64,000 nt of DNA from Arthrobacter sp. U41 (GTDB lineage: Bacteria > Actinomycetota > Actinomycetes > Actinomycetales > Micrococcaceae). Position numbers and translations under genes: made by a program. The first letter of the stretch is position 1. Every line of letters begins with the position of its first letter. Shown here in pieces: positions 37,324-45,076 of this stretch. The DNA is taken from the NCBI RefSeq assembly GCF_001750145.1, contig NZ_CP015732.1:4216001-4280000 (forward strand). The letters run 5' to 3'. The notes below the pieces were generated by a model that did not search any database, was not told where the DNA came from, and was given only the letters and a program-made list of their open reading frames with translations.

Positions 37324-38051
37324 GCACGATCACCGTCCAGGACCTCCTTGAGGCGGGCAAGCACGCCTCGCTGACCGGCAGCGTGTTGACCGATTGGGCC
37401 GAGAAGGGCACCCCGAAGCAACGTGAATACCTGCACGGGGTGCTGGTCGCCGAGCACGAATCCCGGCAGGAGTCACGGCGCCAGCGGCTGTTGAAGGCCG
37501 CAAGGTTGCCGGCCATGAAAACACTCACCGGGTTCGACTACAGCAGTGTCAGGTTCCCGGAGGACTACGGCCGCGGACCTCTCGAATCCCTGGATTTCAT
37601 CAACCGGGCCCAGGACCTGGTCCTCTACGGCGACGTGGGCACCGGCAAAACTCACATGGCCACCGCCCTGGTGGCCGCCGCCTGCCGGCAGGGCATCCCC
37701 GCCAGGTTCTTCACCACCTCCGCCCTGGTCATGATGCTGCGCCGCGCCAAGGACGAAGACCGCCTCGACAAGGAACTGGCCTCCCTGGCCAAGAACCGGC
37801 TCCTGGCCATCGACGAGCTGGGCTACCTCCCGATCGACGCCGAAGGGGCCAGGCTACTCTTCCAAGTGATCGCGGACGGGTATGAAAAACGAAGCCTGAT
37901 CATCACAACAAATTTGGAGTTTTCCCGCTGGGGCACCGTGTTCGGAGACGACAACATGGCCGCCGCCGTCATTGACAGATTGGTCCACCACGGGCGGCTT
38001 CTGCAGTTCCGCGGCGAGTCCTACCGGGTCAAAAATGCCCTCATGAAATAG
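37320..38051 (+). CDS. istB: IS21-family helper ATPase IstB
   Basis: The 243-residue AAA+ protein has Walker A YGDVGTGKTH near residue 103, Walker B LLAIDELGYLP near residue 162, and the sensor ITTNLEFSRW. IstB aids target selection and transposition by IstA. The gene is complete. Confidence 0.95.
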   Translation: MSTITVQDLLEAGKHASLTGSVLTDWAEKGTPKQREYLHGVLVAEHESRQESRRQRLLKAARLPAMKTLTGFDYSSVRFPEDYGRGPLESLDFINRAQDLVLYGDVGTGKTHMATALVAAACRQGIPARFFTTSALVMMLRRAKDEDRLDKELASLAKNRLLAIDELGYLPIDAEGARLLFQVIADGYEKRSLIITTNLEFSRWGTVFGDDNMAAAVIDRLVHHGRLLQFRGESYRVKNALMK

Positions 38052-38643
38052 CCAACCGCTGAAATGGACCAGAAAAGAGCCGACGTGGCCTAATTCTTAG
38101 CGCTGAAACGGCCTACTTAAACTTGACGAAACACACGGGGCGATCATCTGGTCCCTCGCCACCGGCGCCCACGCCTCCACCGGCCCAATCCGCACGGCCT
38201 GGGCAGGAACCGGCTTCCTCACCGGCCCCCTCGGCTACCCCACCGACGAGGTGACCTGCGGGCTGCCGCAGGGCGGCTGCAAACAGGGCTACCAGGGCGG
38301 GACCATCTCCTGGACTCCCACGTTGGGCGCGAGCGTCAAGCTCACACCCCAGCAATAGCTACTAGACCTTAGGCGAATCGCCTTGGGCGGCTCCAGCGGT
38401 CGATACCACGCGTCGGCGGCGAAAGTCGGGAGTAGTTGTTCACAAAATCCCTCGGCCGAGGTACCCAACCGAACGCCTCCGCGTTGTCGGGGTTACGTCC
38501 CGGACCACGCATCTCCGGACAGCCCGTAATTCTAACCTCGGACTGCCGGCGTCTATCGGCGACGGCCAGCCTGCCTAACCCCGCAATGTACGCTTGACCC
38601 TAGAAACCACCGGGCTGTAGAAACGGAAGACCAACCAGAGCGT

Positions 38644-39939
38644 ATGGCGGCACCAAAGGAAACCTCTACGAGTCCCCGAAAAACTACTGGGGACCGTCCA
38701 GCCTCGGCTGTAGGCATTGGTTCCGCAGTTTCGGCTGCCTCAGGCATTCTGATCCTCTTCATCGCTAGTCACGCGTTGACTAAGGAGGAGAACTCAGAGT
38801 TTTTGTCCTTCTGGGCCGCGCTGTTCTTCGTTTACGGGGTGTTGGGCGGCGTCCAAACCGAGTCCACCCGGGCGGCGTCCGTCGTCGCTCTGAGGGACCG
38901 AACCGATGGGCAACGCTACCCTCGACTCATCACGGCGGGCCTCATCAGCGGCGCCATTGTTGCCGCGGTGATAGCCGCCCTGTCGCCGGTCCTGACAGCT
39001 TTCGATTTCTTCCAGCACTCGCACATCATTGCGCTCGGTCTCGTCTTCACGGCCATCCTTTACGCCGGACACAGCGCCCTGGCCGGTATCCTTCAGGGGA
39101 GCGGCCAGTGGTCCCTTTACGGCCGGTTCCTCATCGTGGATGCGCTGCTTCGGCTGGTTTGCATCGGCGTCGCAGCCGCCTGGTCCTTGGGGCTCTTGGG
39201 CCTGGAGATAGCTACCTTCTGCGCCTTGAGTGCTTGGCTCCTGATGCTCGCGTTCTCCAGAGTCGCCCGCGAATCCCTGAAGGTCCGGGCTGACGTGCCA
39301 CTGAAGAGGCTGCTGTCGCAAATCTTGCATGCAGTGATTTCGTCCGTCTCATCCGCAGCCCTGATAGTCGCCTTTCCGCTCCTGCTCAAGATGACCACGC
39401 CTGCTGCCGTTTTCGAGCAATCGGCCCCTCTCCTCCTCGCCATTTCCATGACCAGGGCGCCCATCATGGTGCCATTGCAGGCCTTCCAAGGCGTGGCGAT
39501 CGCGCACGTCGTTAGAGCGGGATCCGAAGGATGGCGAGCCCTTCACCGCCCCATCCTCGTCCTCTCGATTATCGGGGCTCTTGGGGCGGTGGCGGCCTTC
39601 GTAGTCGGACCCAGCCTGATGTTGCTGTTTGGGCCGGAATACGAAGTGAGCGGCCTGACCCTTGCCCTGTTAACGCTGGCTTCCCTGGTCATGGCCGTCC
39701 TCACACTCACTGGAACTGCGACGCTGTCTACGGGCCATCACAGGGCGTTTTCGTCCGGCTGGGCCTCAGCCACAGCGGTTGCCGTTGCTATCCTTCTGCT
39801 ACCGCTTTCGCTCGAGGTCCGGTGCATCCTCTCACTGACCATCGGGCCAACAGTCGGGATACTCGTCCATCTGCTCGCTTTGCGGAAACCGCCAGTGTCC
39901 GCCGCTCCTGGGCCGGTATCGTCCGGACCCGCAACCTGA
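38644..39939 (+). CDS. Polysaccharide flippase-like membrane protein
   Basis: The 431-residue protein has about 12 hydrophobic segments spread over its length, following a polar N-terminus of about 20 residues. The pattern, with SAVSAASGILILFIASHALTKEENSEFLSFWAALFFVYG at the start and LLFGPEYEVSGLTLALL near residue 330, is that of Wzx/MOP-type flippases that turn lipid-linked sugars across the membrane. It stands at the edge of the polysaccharide region and is separated from the rest by an IS3 element. The preceding 285 bases contain no clear gene. Confidence 0.75.
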   Translation: MAAPKETSTSPRKTTGDRPASAVGIGSAVSAASGILILFIASHALTKEENSEFLSFWAALFFVYGVLGGVQTESTRAASVVALRDRTDGQRYPRLITAGLISGAIVAAVIAALSPVLTAFDFFQHSHIIALGLVFTAILYAGHSALAGILQGSGQWSLYGRFLIVDALLRLVCIGVAAAWSLGLLGLEIATFCALSAWLLMLAFSRVARESLKVRADVPLKRLLSQILHAVISSVSSAALIVAFPLLLKMTTPAAVFEQSAPLLLAISMTRAPIMVPLQAFQGVAIAHVVRAGSEGWRALHRPILVLSIIGALGAVAAFVVGPSLMLLFGPEYEVSGLTLALLTLASLVMAVLTLTGTATLSTGHHRAFSSGWASATAVAVAILLLPLSLEVRCILSLTIGPTVGILVHLLALRKPPVSAAPGPVSSGPAT

Positions 39940-40074
39940 GGCTTCTGAACCCGGTCTCGAGGATTGAACCCAAACCTGCGCCCACGGGGTCCGTGTGGCG
40001 CGGGTTTGTTGGGGATGCCGTAGCTCGAAGATGACGTACTTGGACTGGTTGGGCCCCCGTTAGCAGTCCAGCGT

Positions 40075-40955
40075 CTATGCGATAGCTAATTGGTTTTCTT
40101 GCGTCCAGTTTTCCCAATAGCGTTTCGGCGTCATGCCGTCCAGGGATCCGTGGGGCCGTTCATGATTGTAGATAGCTTTCCATTCCTCGGCCAAATACTT
40201 GGCTTCGGCCATGGTGTCAATGATTTCTCCGGAGAGTTGTTCCCTTCTGAATTGGGCGTTGAATGATTCGATGAAGCCGTTCTGCCAGGGTGATCCCGGG
40301 TCGATGAATGCGGTGTCGACCCCGGCGGTGTTGCACCAGCTGACCAGTGCCTCAGCGGTGAACTCGGGCCCGTTATCGCACCGGACGTAGGCCGGGGCGG
40401 TGCCGGTTTCGGCGATGATGTTCTCCAGCACCGCGACCACGTCGGCGGCCTTGAACGACCGGCGCGGGATGATCGCCAGCGCGGTGCGGGTGTATTCGTC
40501 GAGACGAAAGAAGAACCGGATGTGCCGGCCGCAGGAGGTCACATCCGACTCGAAATCAAAGCTGACCACATGCATCGAATACTCGGCTGTGAGCCGTTTC
40601 TGCTCCCCGGCACCGGGCCCGGTCCGGCGCTTCTTCCGCGCCCTGGGTTTACAGACCAGGCCTTCGTCGCGCCAGAGCCGGCGCACCCGCTTCCTGTTCA
40701 GCGCCACGCCGCCCCACTCGGACTGGGCCAGCAGATGTCAGCGGGCCTTCCGCCAGCCCCACGCGGGGTGCTTCACGGCGACAGCGCGCAGGGCAGCCCG
40801 GAGCTGCATTTCCTCGAAGCCCATGTCGGGTTTCTTCTTGCGGAACGCGGACCGGTTCTGGCCCAGGAGCGCGCAGGCGAAGCGTTCGGAAGCCCCGAAC
40901 TTCTCCACCGCCATGCGCACGGCACGGCGGCGGGGCTCGGGGCTCAGAATTTTCC
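40075..40955 (-). pseudogene. IS3-family transposase OrfB with premature stop
   Basis: The DDE integrase core is readable in one frame: an N-terminal part (VEKFGASERFACALLGQ, then HPAWGWRKAR), a TGA at 40738-40740, then HLLAQSEW and the rest, including SFDFESDV, VRCDNGPEF and GFIESFNAQFRRE. The stop replaces what was very likely a Trp codon (TGG to TGA). The catalytic part is otherwise intact, with its Asp, Asp and Glu. Unless the TGA is read through, the transposase is dead. Confidence 0.9.
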
Positions 40956-41222
40956 CTTGGCCACCTCGTTGAGGATGTCGATGGCCAGTTCCTTCTCAGC
41001 CAGCAGGCGCTTGAGCCGGGCGTTCTCCTTCTCCAGCTCCTTCGTCCGTTTGGACACCTCGGCGTTCTTCTCGGACCCGTACTGGTTCAGCCAGCGGTAC
41101 CAGGTCGCCTCGGTGACCTGAAGCTCCTTGACGACCTCGACCATCGGGCGTCCGTCATTGAGCATCTTCTGGCCCTGCCGGACTTTGGCGATGACCTGCT
41201 CGGGGGTGTGTCTGCGTGCCAT
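40944..41222 (-). CDS. IS3-family transposase OrfA
   Basis: The start is ATG 41222 (MARRHTPEQVI) behind AGGAGGAAATT. The 92-residue product has a helix-turn-helix (MVEVVKELQVTEATWYRWL) and a C-terminal leucine-zipper helix (ELEKENARLKRLLAEKELA). The end of orfA carries GGGAAAATTC, where a -1 slip would lead into orfB. Confidence 0.9.
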   Translation of the reverse strand: MARRHTPEQVIAKVRQGQKMLNDGRPMVEVVKELQVTEATWYRWLNQYGSEKNAEVSKRTKELEKENARLKRLLAEKELAIDILNEVAKGKF

Positions 41223-41327
41223 GATTCGTGAATTTCCTCCTGTGTCCATTCTCGGACACGAAACTCACACAGACACTGGACTTCTATCCGGGGACCCAAC
41301 CAGGACCATCGCCGGTCGGCAGAGAAA

Positions 41328-42560
41328 CTACCCTTGCAGCACAAAACCTTTCAGGCGCTCCAGCACGATGCTTCTCTCCAGATTCGTGAAGTGGTACGCC
41401 TTCCCCCGCGCTCCAAACTCCCGACGCTGCTCAGCGGACATCTGGTACATGGCCCGGATATTGTCTGCAAGGGCGGCGGAGTCGGCTGCTGGACCCACGA
41501 AGCCGCACTGTGCTTCATCTTCCACGAGGGTACGAACCTCGCCGTCCATTGCAAGGACCAGAGGGCGCCCCGAGGCGATGTACGACATCACCTTGGCAGG
41601 CACGGTGGCCTCCAACAGTTCACTCTTGACTAGGCAACCCACCAGAACGTCCGCCAATGTCGTATATTTCGGAATGTCGCCGACTGGATGGTGCCCTTCG
41701 AAGCGGAACACGTGACGAAGGCCGCGACGCTCGACTTCCTTCTCTACGTCGCCGCGGCTCATTCCGTCCCCCACGATGACCCAGGAGATATCGCTCAGCC
41801 CTTCGGACTTGAGGATCTCCGCCGCCTCGATCATCGTCTCAAACGACTGGGCAGGACTGATGTTGCCGGCGAAAACGACCTTGAATCCTTCGCCAAGATG
41901 GTCAGCCAGCACCGGATCATGGATCTCTCTCTCGTAGAGACTCTCGCAGGCCTGAGGCACGACGGTGATCTTGTCGTCCGCAAGACCCGTGATGTCTTTG
42001 ATTCGGGCCCGCATTTGTTCCGACAGAACGACGATCTTGTCGGGTTGCCGGTAGTGCCAGTGGGATACCTTTTCAGCCATCCGGCGGAAAAATCTGTTCC
42101 GTATATTGAGGACAGAGAACAAGTTCTCAGGCCACAGGTCAAGCACATACATCGTAGATTCGATACGGCGCAACTTGGAGAGGATTATTCCGGAGATCGA
42201 CATCATCACTGGCGACAACTGGTAGAGGAATATCTTGTCGTACTTGCCGAACATGAGTCGAGGCAGGTGAAGAAGACTGGCGATGGGGAACGAGACGTAG
42301 TTCAGAAAAATGCGCAAGCTCGAATTGTCACCGCGAGGTAGTTCTGGAGCACGGTAAATCACGACCCCCTCATGCTCTTCCTTGTACGGGCCCTTCCAGG
42401 AGTACCCCGGGAAAAACTCACCTTTGGGGTAGTTTGGCAGGCCGCAAAGAACCTCCACGTCGACGCCACTAGCAACGAAGTAGTCGCAGATATCATTGAT
42501 CCGAAACCCCTCGGGCCAGAAGTGCTGGCCCACTACCAAAACCTTGGGTGTGTGGTCCAC
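41328..42560 (-). CDS. Glycosyltransferase family 4, WbuB-like
   Basis: The 410-residue protein has the GT-B fold: an N-terminal acceptor domain (VLVVGQHFWPEGFRIND, then CGLPNYPKGEFFPGY), and a C-terminal donor domain with VVFAGNISPAQSFETMIEAA and the EATVPAKVMSYIASGRP loop near residue 320. This matches WbuB/WcaI-type enzymes. WbuB adds N-acetyl-L-fucosamine, and the CapE/F/G genes that make UDP-FucNAc are nearby. It follows the capE-like gene by 2 bases in the same direction. The sugar is inferred. Confidence 0.85.
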   Translation of the reverse strand: MDHTPKVLVVGQHFWPEGFRINDICDYFVASGVDVEVLCGLPNYPKGEFFPGYSWKGPYKEEHEGVVIYRAPELPRGDNSSLRIFLNYVSFPIASLLHLPRLMFGKYDKIFLYQLSPVMMSISGIILSKLRRIESTMYVLDLWPENLFSVLNIRNRFFRRMAEKVSHWHYRQPDKIVVLSEQMRARIKDITGLADDKITVVPQACESLYEREIHDPVLADHLGEGFKVVFAGNISPAQSFETMIEAAEILKSEGLSDISWVIVGDGMSRGDVEKEVERRGLRHVFRFEGHHPVGDIPKYTTLADVLVGCLVKSELLEATVPAKVMSYIASGRPLVLAMDGEVRTLVEDEAQCGFVGPAADSAALADNIRAMYQMSAEQRREFGARGKAYHFTNLERSIVLERLKGFVLQG

Positions 42561-42562
42561 TA

Positions 42563-43588
42563 CTATGAAGCCGTCTTGATCGAAGGCAGCAGGTCCTGGA
42601 TGTAGTCAGTGGTCTTGATCTTTTCGATGATCTGATCCACTGTCAGCTGCTGGGTGTTGTGAGACGTGTACTCCTCCAACGTCTCGCTCACTTCGTCGCC
42701 GGAGTCGAAAAACTTCTCGTAATTAAGGTCCCTCGTGTCAGCAGGCACGCGGAAGTACTCACCCAAGTCCTCCGACTTGGCCCGCTCTTCCCTGGTTAGA
42801 AGTGTTTCGTGCGCCTTTTCACCGTGACGCGTACCGATGACGTTAATTTCGGAATCGGAGTTGAAGAGAGTCTTCATCGCGGTAGCCAGGTCGCCTACCG
42901 TCGACGCGTCCGCCTTCTGTACAAACAAGTCACCCTGGTTAGCATGCTCGAAGGCAAAAAGGACCAGTTTGACGGCTTCGTCGAGGTTCATCAAGAAGCG
43001 GGTCATGTGAGGATCCGTCACGGTGAGCGGCTTACCGGCGCGGATCTGGTCCGCGAACAACGGGATGACAGACCCACGCGAAGCCATAACGTTTCCGTAC
43101 CGGGTGCAGGAGATCAGGGTCTCGCTGGCTTCAACGTTCCGGGATTTGGCGATGACAATCTTCTCCATCATGGCCTTGGACGTTCCCATGGCATTGATCG
43201 GATAGGCCGCCTTGTCGGTGGACAAGCAGACAACCTTCTTCACTCCTGCGTCGATGGCAGCCGTGAGGACGTTGTCCGTGCCGAGGACGTTGGTCCTCAC
43301 CGCCTCCATGGGAAAGAATTCACAGGACGGGACCTGCTTCAGGGCTGCTGCATGAAAGATATAGTCCACACCGCGCACTGCTTCGCGGACGCTCTCAATG
43401 TTGCGAACGTCTCCGATGTAAAACTTGAGCTTGTCGTTGTTGTAAGCCTTGCGCATGTCATCCTGCTTCTTCTCATCGCGGGAGAAGATGCGGATCTCGC
43501 CTATGTCTGTGTGCAGGAAGTGCTTCAGAACCGTGTTGCCAAAGGAGCCAGTCCCCCCGGTAATCAAAAGTGTCTTGCCCTTGAACAA
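42563..43588 (-). CDS. capE: UDP-GlcNAc 4,6-dehydratase/5-epimerase (CapE/FnlA-like)
   Basis: The 341-residue short-chain dehydrogenase has the NAD-binding GGTGSFGNTVLKHF at the N-terminus, STDKAAYPINAMGTSK with the Met-x-x-x-Lys form of the catalytic motif typical of inverting 4,6-dehydratases, and CTRYGNVMASRGSVIP. CapE/WbjB/FnlA carries out the first step from UDP-GlcNAc towards UDP-N-acetyl-L-fucosamine. The partner enzymes CapF and CapG are at 47-49.5 kb. Its operon continues into the WbuB-like gene. Confidence 0.9.
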   Translation of the reverse strand: MFKGKTLLITGGTGSFGNTVLKHFLHTDIGEIRIFSRDEKKQDDMRKAYNNDKLKFYIGDVRNIESVREAVRGVDYIFHAAALKQVPSCEFFPMEAVRTNVLGTDNVLTAAIDAGVKKVVCLSTDKAAYPINAMGTSKAMMEKIVIAKSRNVEASETLISCTRYGNVMASRGSVIPLFADQIRAGKPLTVTDPHMTRFLMNLDEAVKLVLFAFEHANQGDLFVQKADASTVGDLATAMKTLFNSDSEINVIGTRHGEKAHETLLTREERAKSEDLGEYFRVPADTRDLNYEKFFDSGDEVSETLEEYTSHNTQQLTVDQIIEKIKTTDYIQDLLPSIKTAS

Positions 43589-43750
43589 CTTGTCTCCTCA
43601 GGTCGGCAGATAGTGGCGGCTGCGAGCGTGGCTGCAACCGTTAGATGATATCAGCGGCTTGCGTTTGCGCCGTTGACGGGCCCCTGGTGGTTGCCGTGAC
43701 TGGCCATGGCCAAATTCGGCTCGTACAGGTTTCGGCGTAGAATCGCAATC

Positions 43751-44491
43751 ATGCTTAGCCCAATAACCCGTCGCGTGCTCGTGATCATGCCGGCCTGGAA
43801 CGAAGGCGAATCCGTGGGAAACACGGTTTCGGAGGTACTCGCCCTAGACGAAGGATATGACGTCCTGGTAGTCGACGACGGATCGAAGGACGCCACCGCG
43901 TCGATCGCCGCCTCGGCTGGTGCGACCGTCCTTCGGCTACCTTTCAATATGGGTGTGGGCGGTGCCATGCGCGCTGGCTTCAAGTATGCGGATCGTTACG
44001 ACTACGATGCTGTCATCCAGGTGGACGCGGACGGCCAGCACAATCCGCGGGAAATAGCGGCGGTCCTCAAAGGGCTTGAAATAGCAGATATTTCCATCGG
44101 TGCGCGCTTCGCGGCCAAGGGCGACTACAAAGTCTCCGGACCACGGCGCTGGGCTATGGTGTTCCTGGCTACCGTAATCTCCGCATTGGCGCACACGAAG
44201 CTAACAGATGTAACCTCGGGGTTCCGGGCGGGCAACAAACGCGCCATCGCACAGTATCTGGATCACTATCCGGCTGAGTACTTGGGGGACACAATCGACT
44301 CTTTGGTCGTAGCTGTTAAGTCCGGCTGCACAGTCACCCAGATACCGGTGGCGATGCGTCCTCGCCAGGGAGGGACTCCTAGCCACAATCCAGCCAAGTC
44401 CGCCCTTTACCTCCTGCGCTCAGTGTTTGCTCTCCTATTTGCCGTGACTCGAAGCCGGTCCCAAATCGCCACACAGGAAGGCCCTGCCTGA
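43751..44491 (+). CDS. Glycosyltransferase family 2 (dolichyl-phosphate-sugar synthase-like)
   Basis: The preferred start is ATG 43751 (MLSPITRRV), giving 246 residues; ATG 43706 is in frame. No ribosome-binding site is seen, and TAGAAT (43738-43743) ends 7 bases before the ATG, so a leaderless message is possible. The GT-A domain has VIMPAWNEGESV, VLVVDDGSKD, NMGVGGAMRAGF and IQVDADGQHNP. It overlaps the DUF2304 gene by 1 base. GT2/DUF2304 pairs are typical of polyprenyl-phosphate-sugar synthesis in wall polysaccharide clusters. Confidence 0.87.
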   Translation: MLSPITRRVLVIMPAWNEGESVGNTVSEVLALDEGYDVLVVDDGSKDATASIAASAGATVLRLPFNMGVGGAMRAGFKYADRYDYDAVIQVDADGQHNPREIAAVLKGLEIADISIGARFAAKGDYKVSGPRRWAMVFLATVISALAHTKLTDVTSGFRAGNKRAIAQYLDHYPAEYLGDTIDSLVVAVKSGCTVTQIPVAMRPRQGGTPSHNPAKSALYLLRSVFALLFAVTRSRSQIATQEGPA

Positions 44492-44922
44492 TGGGAAGCA
44501 CCCTTGCCCCGTTTATTTTCGCTTTGGTAATGGTGGGGATCGTGCTGGAGCTCGTCCGGCGTAAGGTCTTTCGCGAAAAGTATGCGGCCCTCTGGCTAAT
44601 CATCGGGGCGAGTGCGCTGGTCCTAGCTGGCTGGCCTGGATTGCTGTCCGACCTCAGCAGGCTCCTGGGCGTCCAGGTTGCGTCAAACCTGCTATTTGCA
44701 CTCTGTATCGTGCTTCTACTCGGGGTATGTCTCCATCTTTCGTGGGAACTCTCAGTGGTCGAGGACGAGAATCGAACATTGGCTGAAGAGGTGGCCATAC
44801 TGAGGGCCGCAGTGGAGCGACTGGATGCCCAGCTGAATCGTTTGGGCCTAGCCGATGAAGTCCCCGACAAGTCCGTGCGGATGCCAAACGGATCCCATAC
44901 GACGGGTAAACCCGAAGATTGA
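44491..44922 (+). CDS. DUF2304 domain membrane protein
   Basis: The 143-residue product starts at ATG 44491, sharing a base with the GT2 stop codon. Three hydrophobic helices (residues 4-20, 32-47 and 63-84) are followed by a coiled coil with EDENRTLAEEVAILRAAVERL. This is the DUF2304 pattern, found next to GT2 enzymes and thought to be their membrane partner. Function is not known in detail. Confidence 0.88.
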   Translation: MGSTLAPFIFALVMVGIVLELVRRKVFREKYAALWLIIGASALVLAGWPGLLSDLSRLLGVQVASNLLFALCIVLLLGVCLHLSWELSVVEDENRTLAEEVAILRAAVERLDAQLNRLGLADEVPDKSVRMPNGSHTTGKPED

Positions 44923-45076
44923 CTCGACCACCCCCACAACAAGTGGGCCACTCCTCGTAGCGTAGAATTTGATGGTCCATCTTGATACTCCTTGGATTAC
45001 GGCGTACGCCCCCAAGGAAATACAACGGTCGTGAGTTACCGGGGATCCCTGTAACCACCTCTACCCGGGGGAATCC

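Larger units (their letters stand above)
35581..38135 (+). mobile_element. IS21-family insertion sequence
   Basis: The element is 2555 bp, begins TGTGTGATCG and ends ACGAAACACA. Its termini share TGTGT and an inner block TAGGCCGTTTCAGC in inverted orientation. It is flanked by the 6-bp direct repeat CGGGGC (35575-35580 and 38136-38141). It encodes istA and istB with a 4-base overlap, both intact, so it may be active. The clean target duplication means that the insertion is recent. Confidence 0.95.
32735..38358 (+). pseudogene. Secreted metzincin with LGFP repeats (second copy), interrupted by IS21
   Basis: Start ATG 32735 follows AAGGAAATA; ATG 32723 is an alternative. A signal peptide and a protease domain with HEFGHLLGLMH (about residue 224) and TMDLMGAS are present, closely related to the first copy. 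Nine complete LGFP repeats run from 34076 to 35533. In the tenth, an IS21-family element is inserted at 35581-38135. The 3' part resumes at 38142 in the correct frame (IIWSLATGAHAS to KLTPQQ) and stops at 38356-38358. Excising the element and one target copy gives a continuous 1020-residue protein. As it stands a shortened protein of about 980 residues ending in IS sequence at 35671 could still be made, retaining the protease and nine repeats. Confidence 0.92.
40041..41308 (-). mobile_element. IS3-family insertion sequence, inactive
   Basis: Imperfect inverted repeats of about 30 bp mark the ends: TGGACTGGTTGGGCCCCCG from 40041 and, read on the minus strand from 41308, TGGTCCTGGTTGGGTCCCC. 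Inside are orfA and orfB in the -1 frame relation of the IS3 family. orfB contains an in-frame stop. No target duplication can be seen at these ends (ACT on one side, TCG on the other). Confidence 0.88.

Noticed and set aside
38359..38643. Terminator or small gene between the LGFP cluster and the flippase gene
   Set aside because: Only a weak short inverted repeat (AGGCGA/TCGCCT near 38374) without a T-run, and no ORF with a ribosome-binding site.
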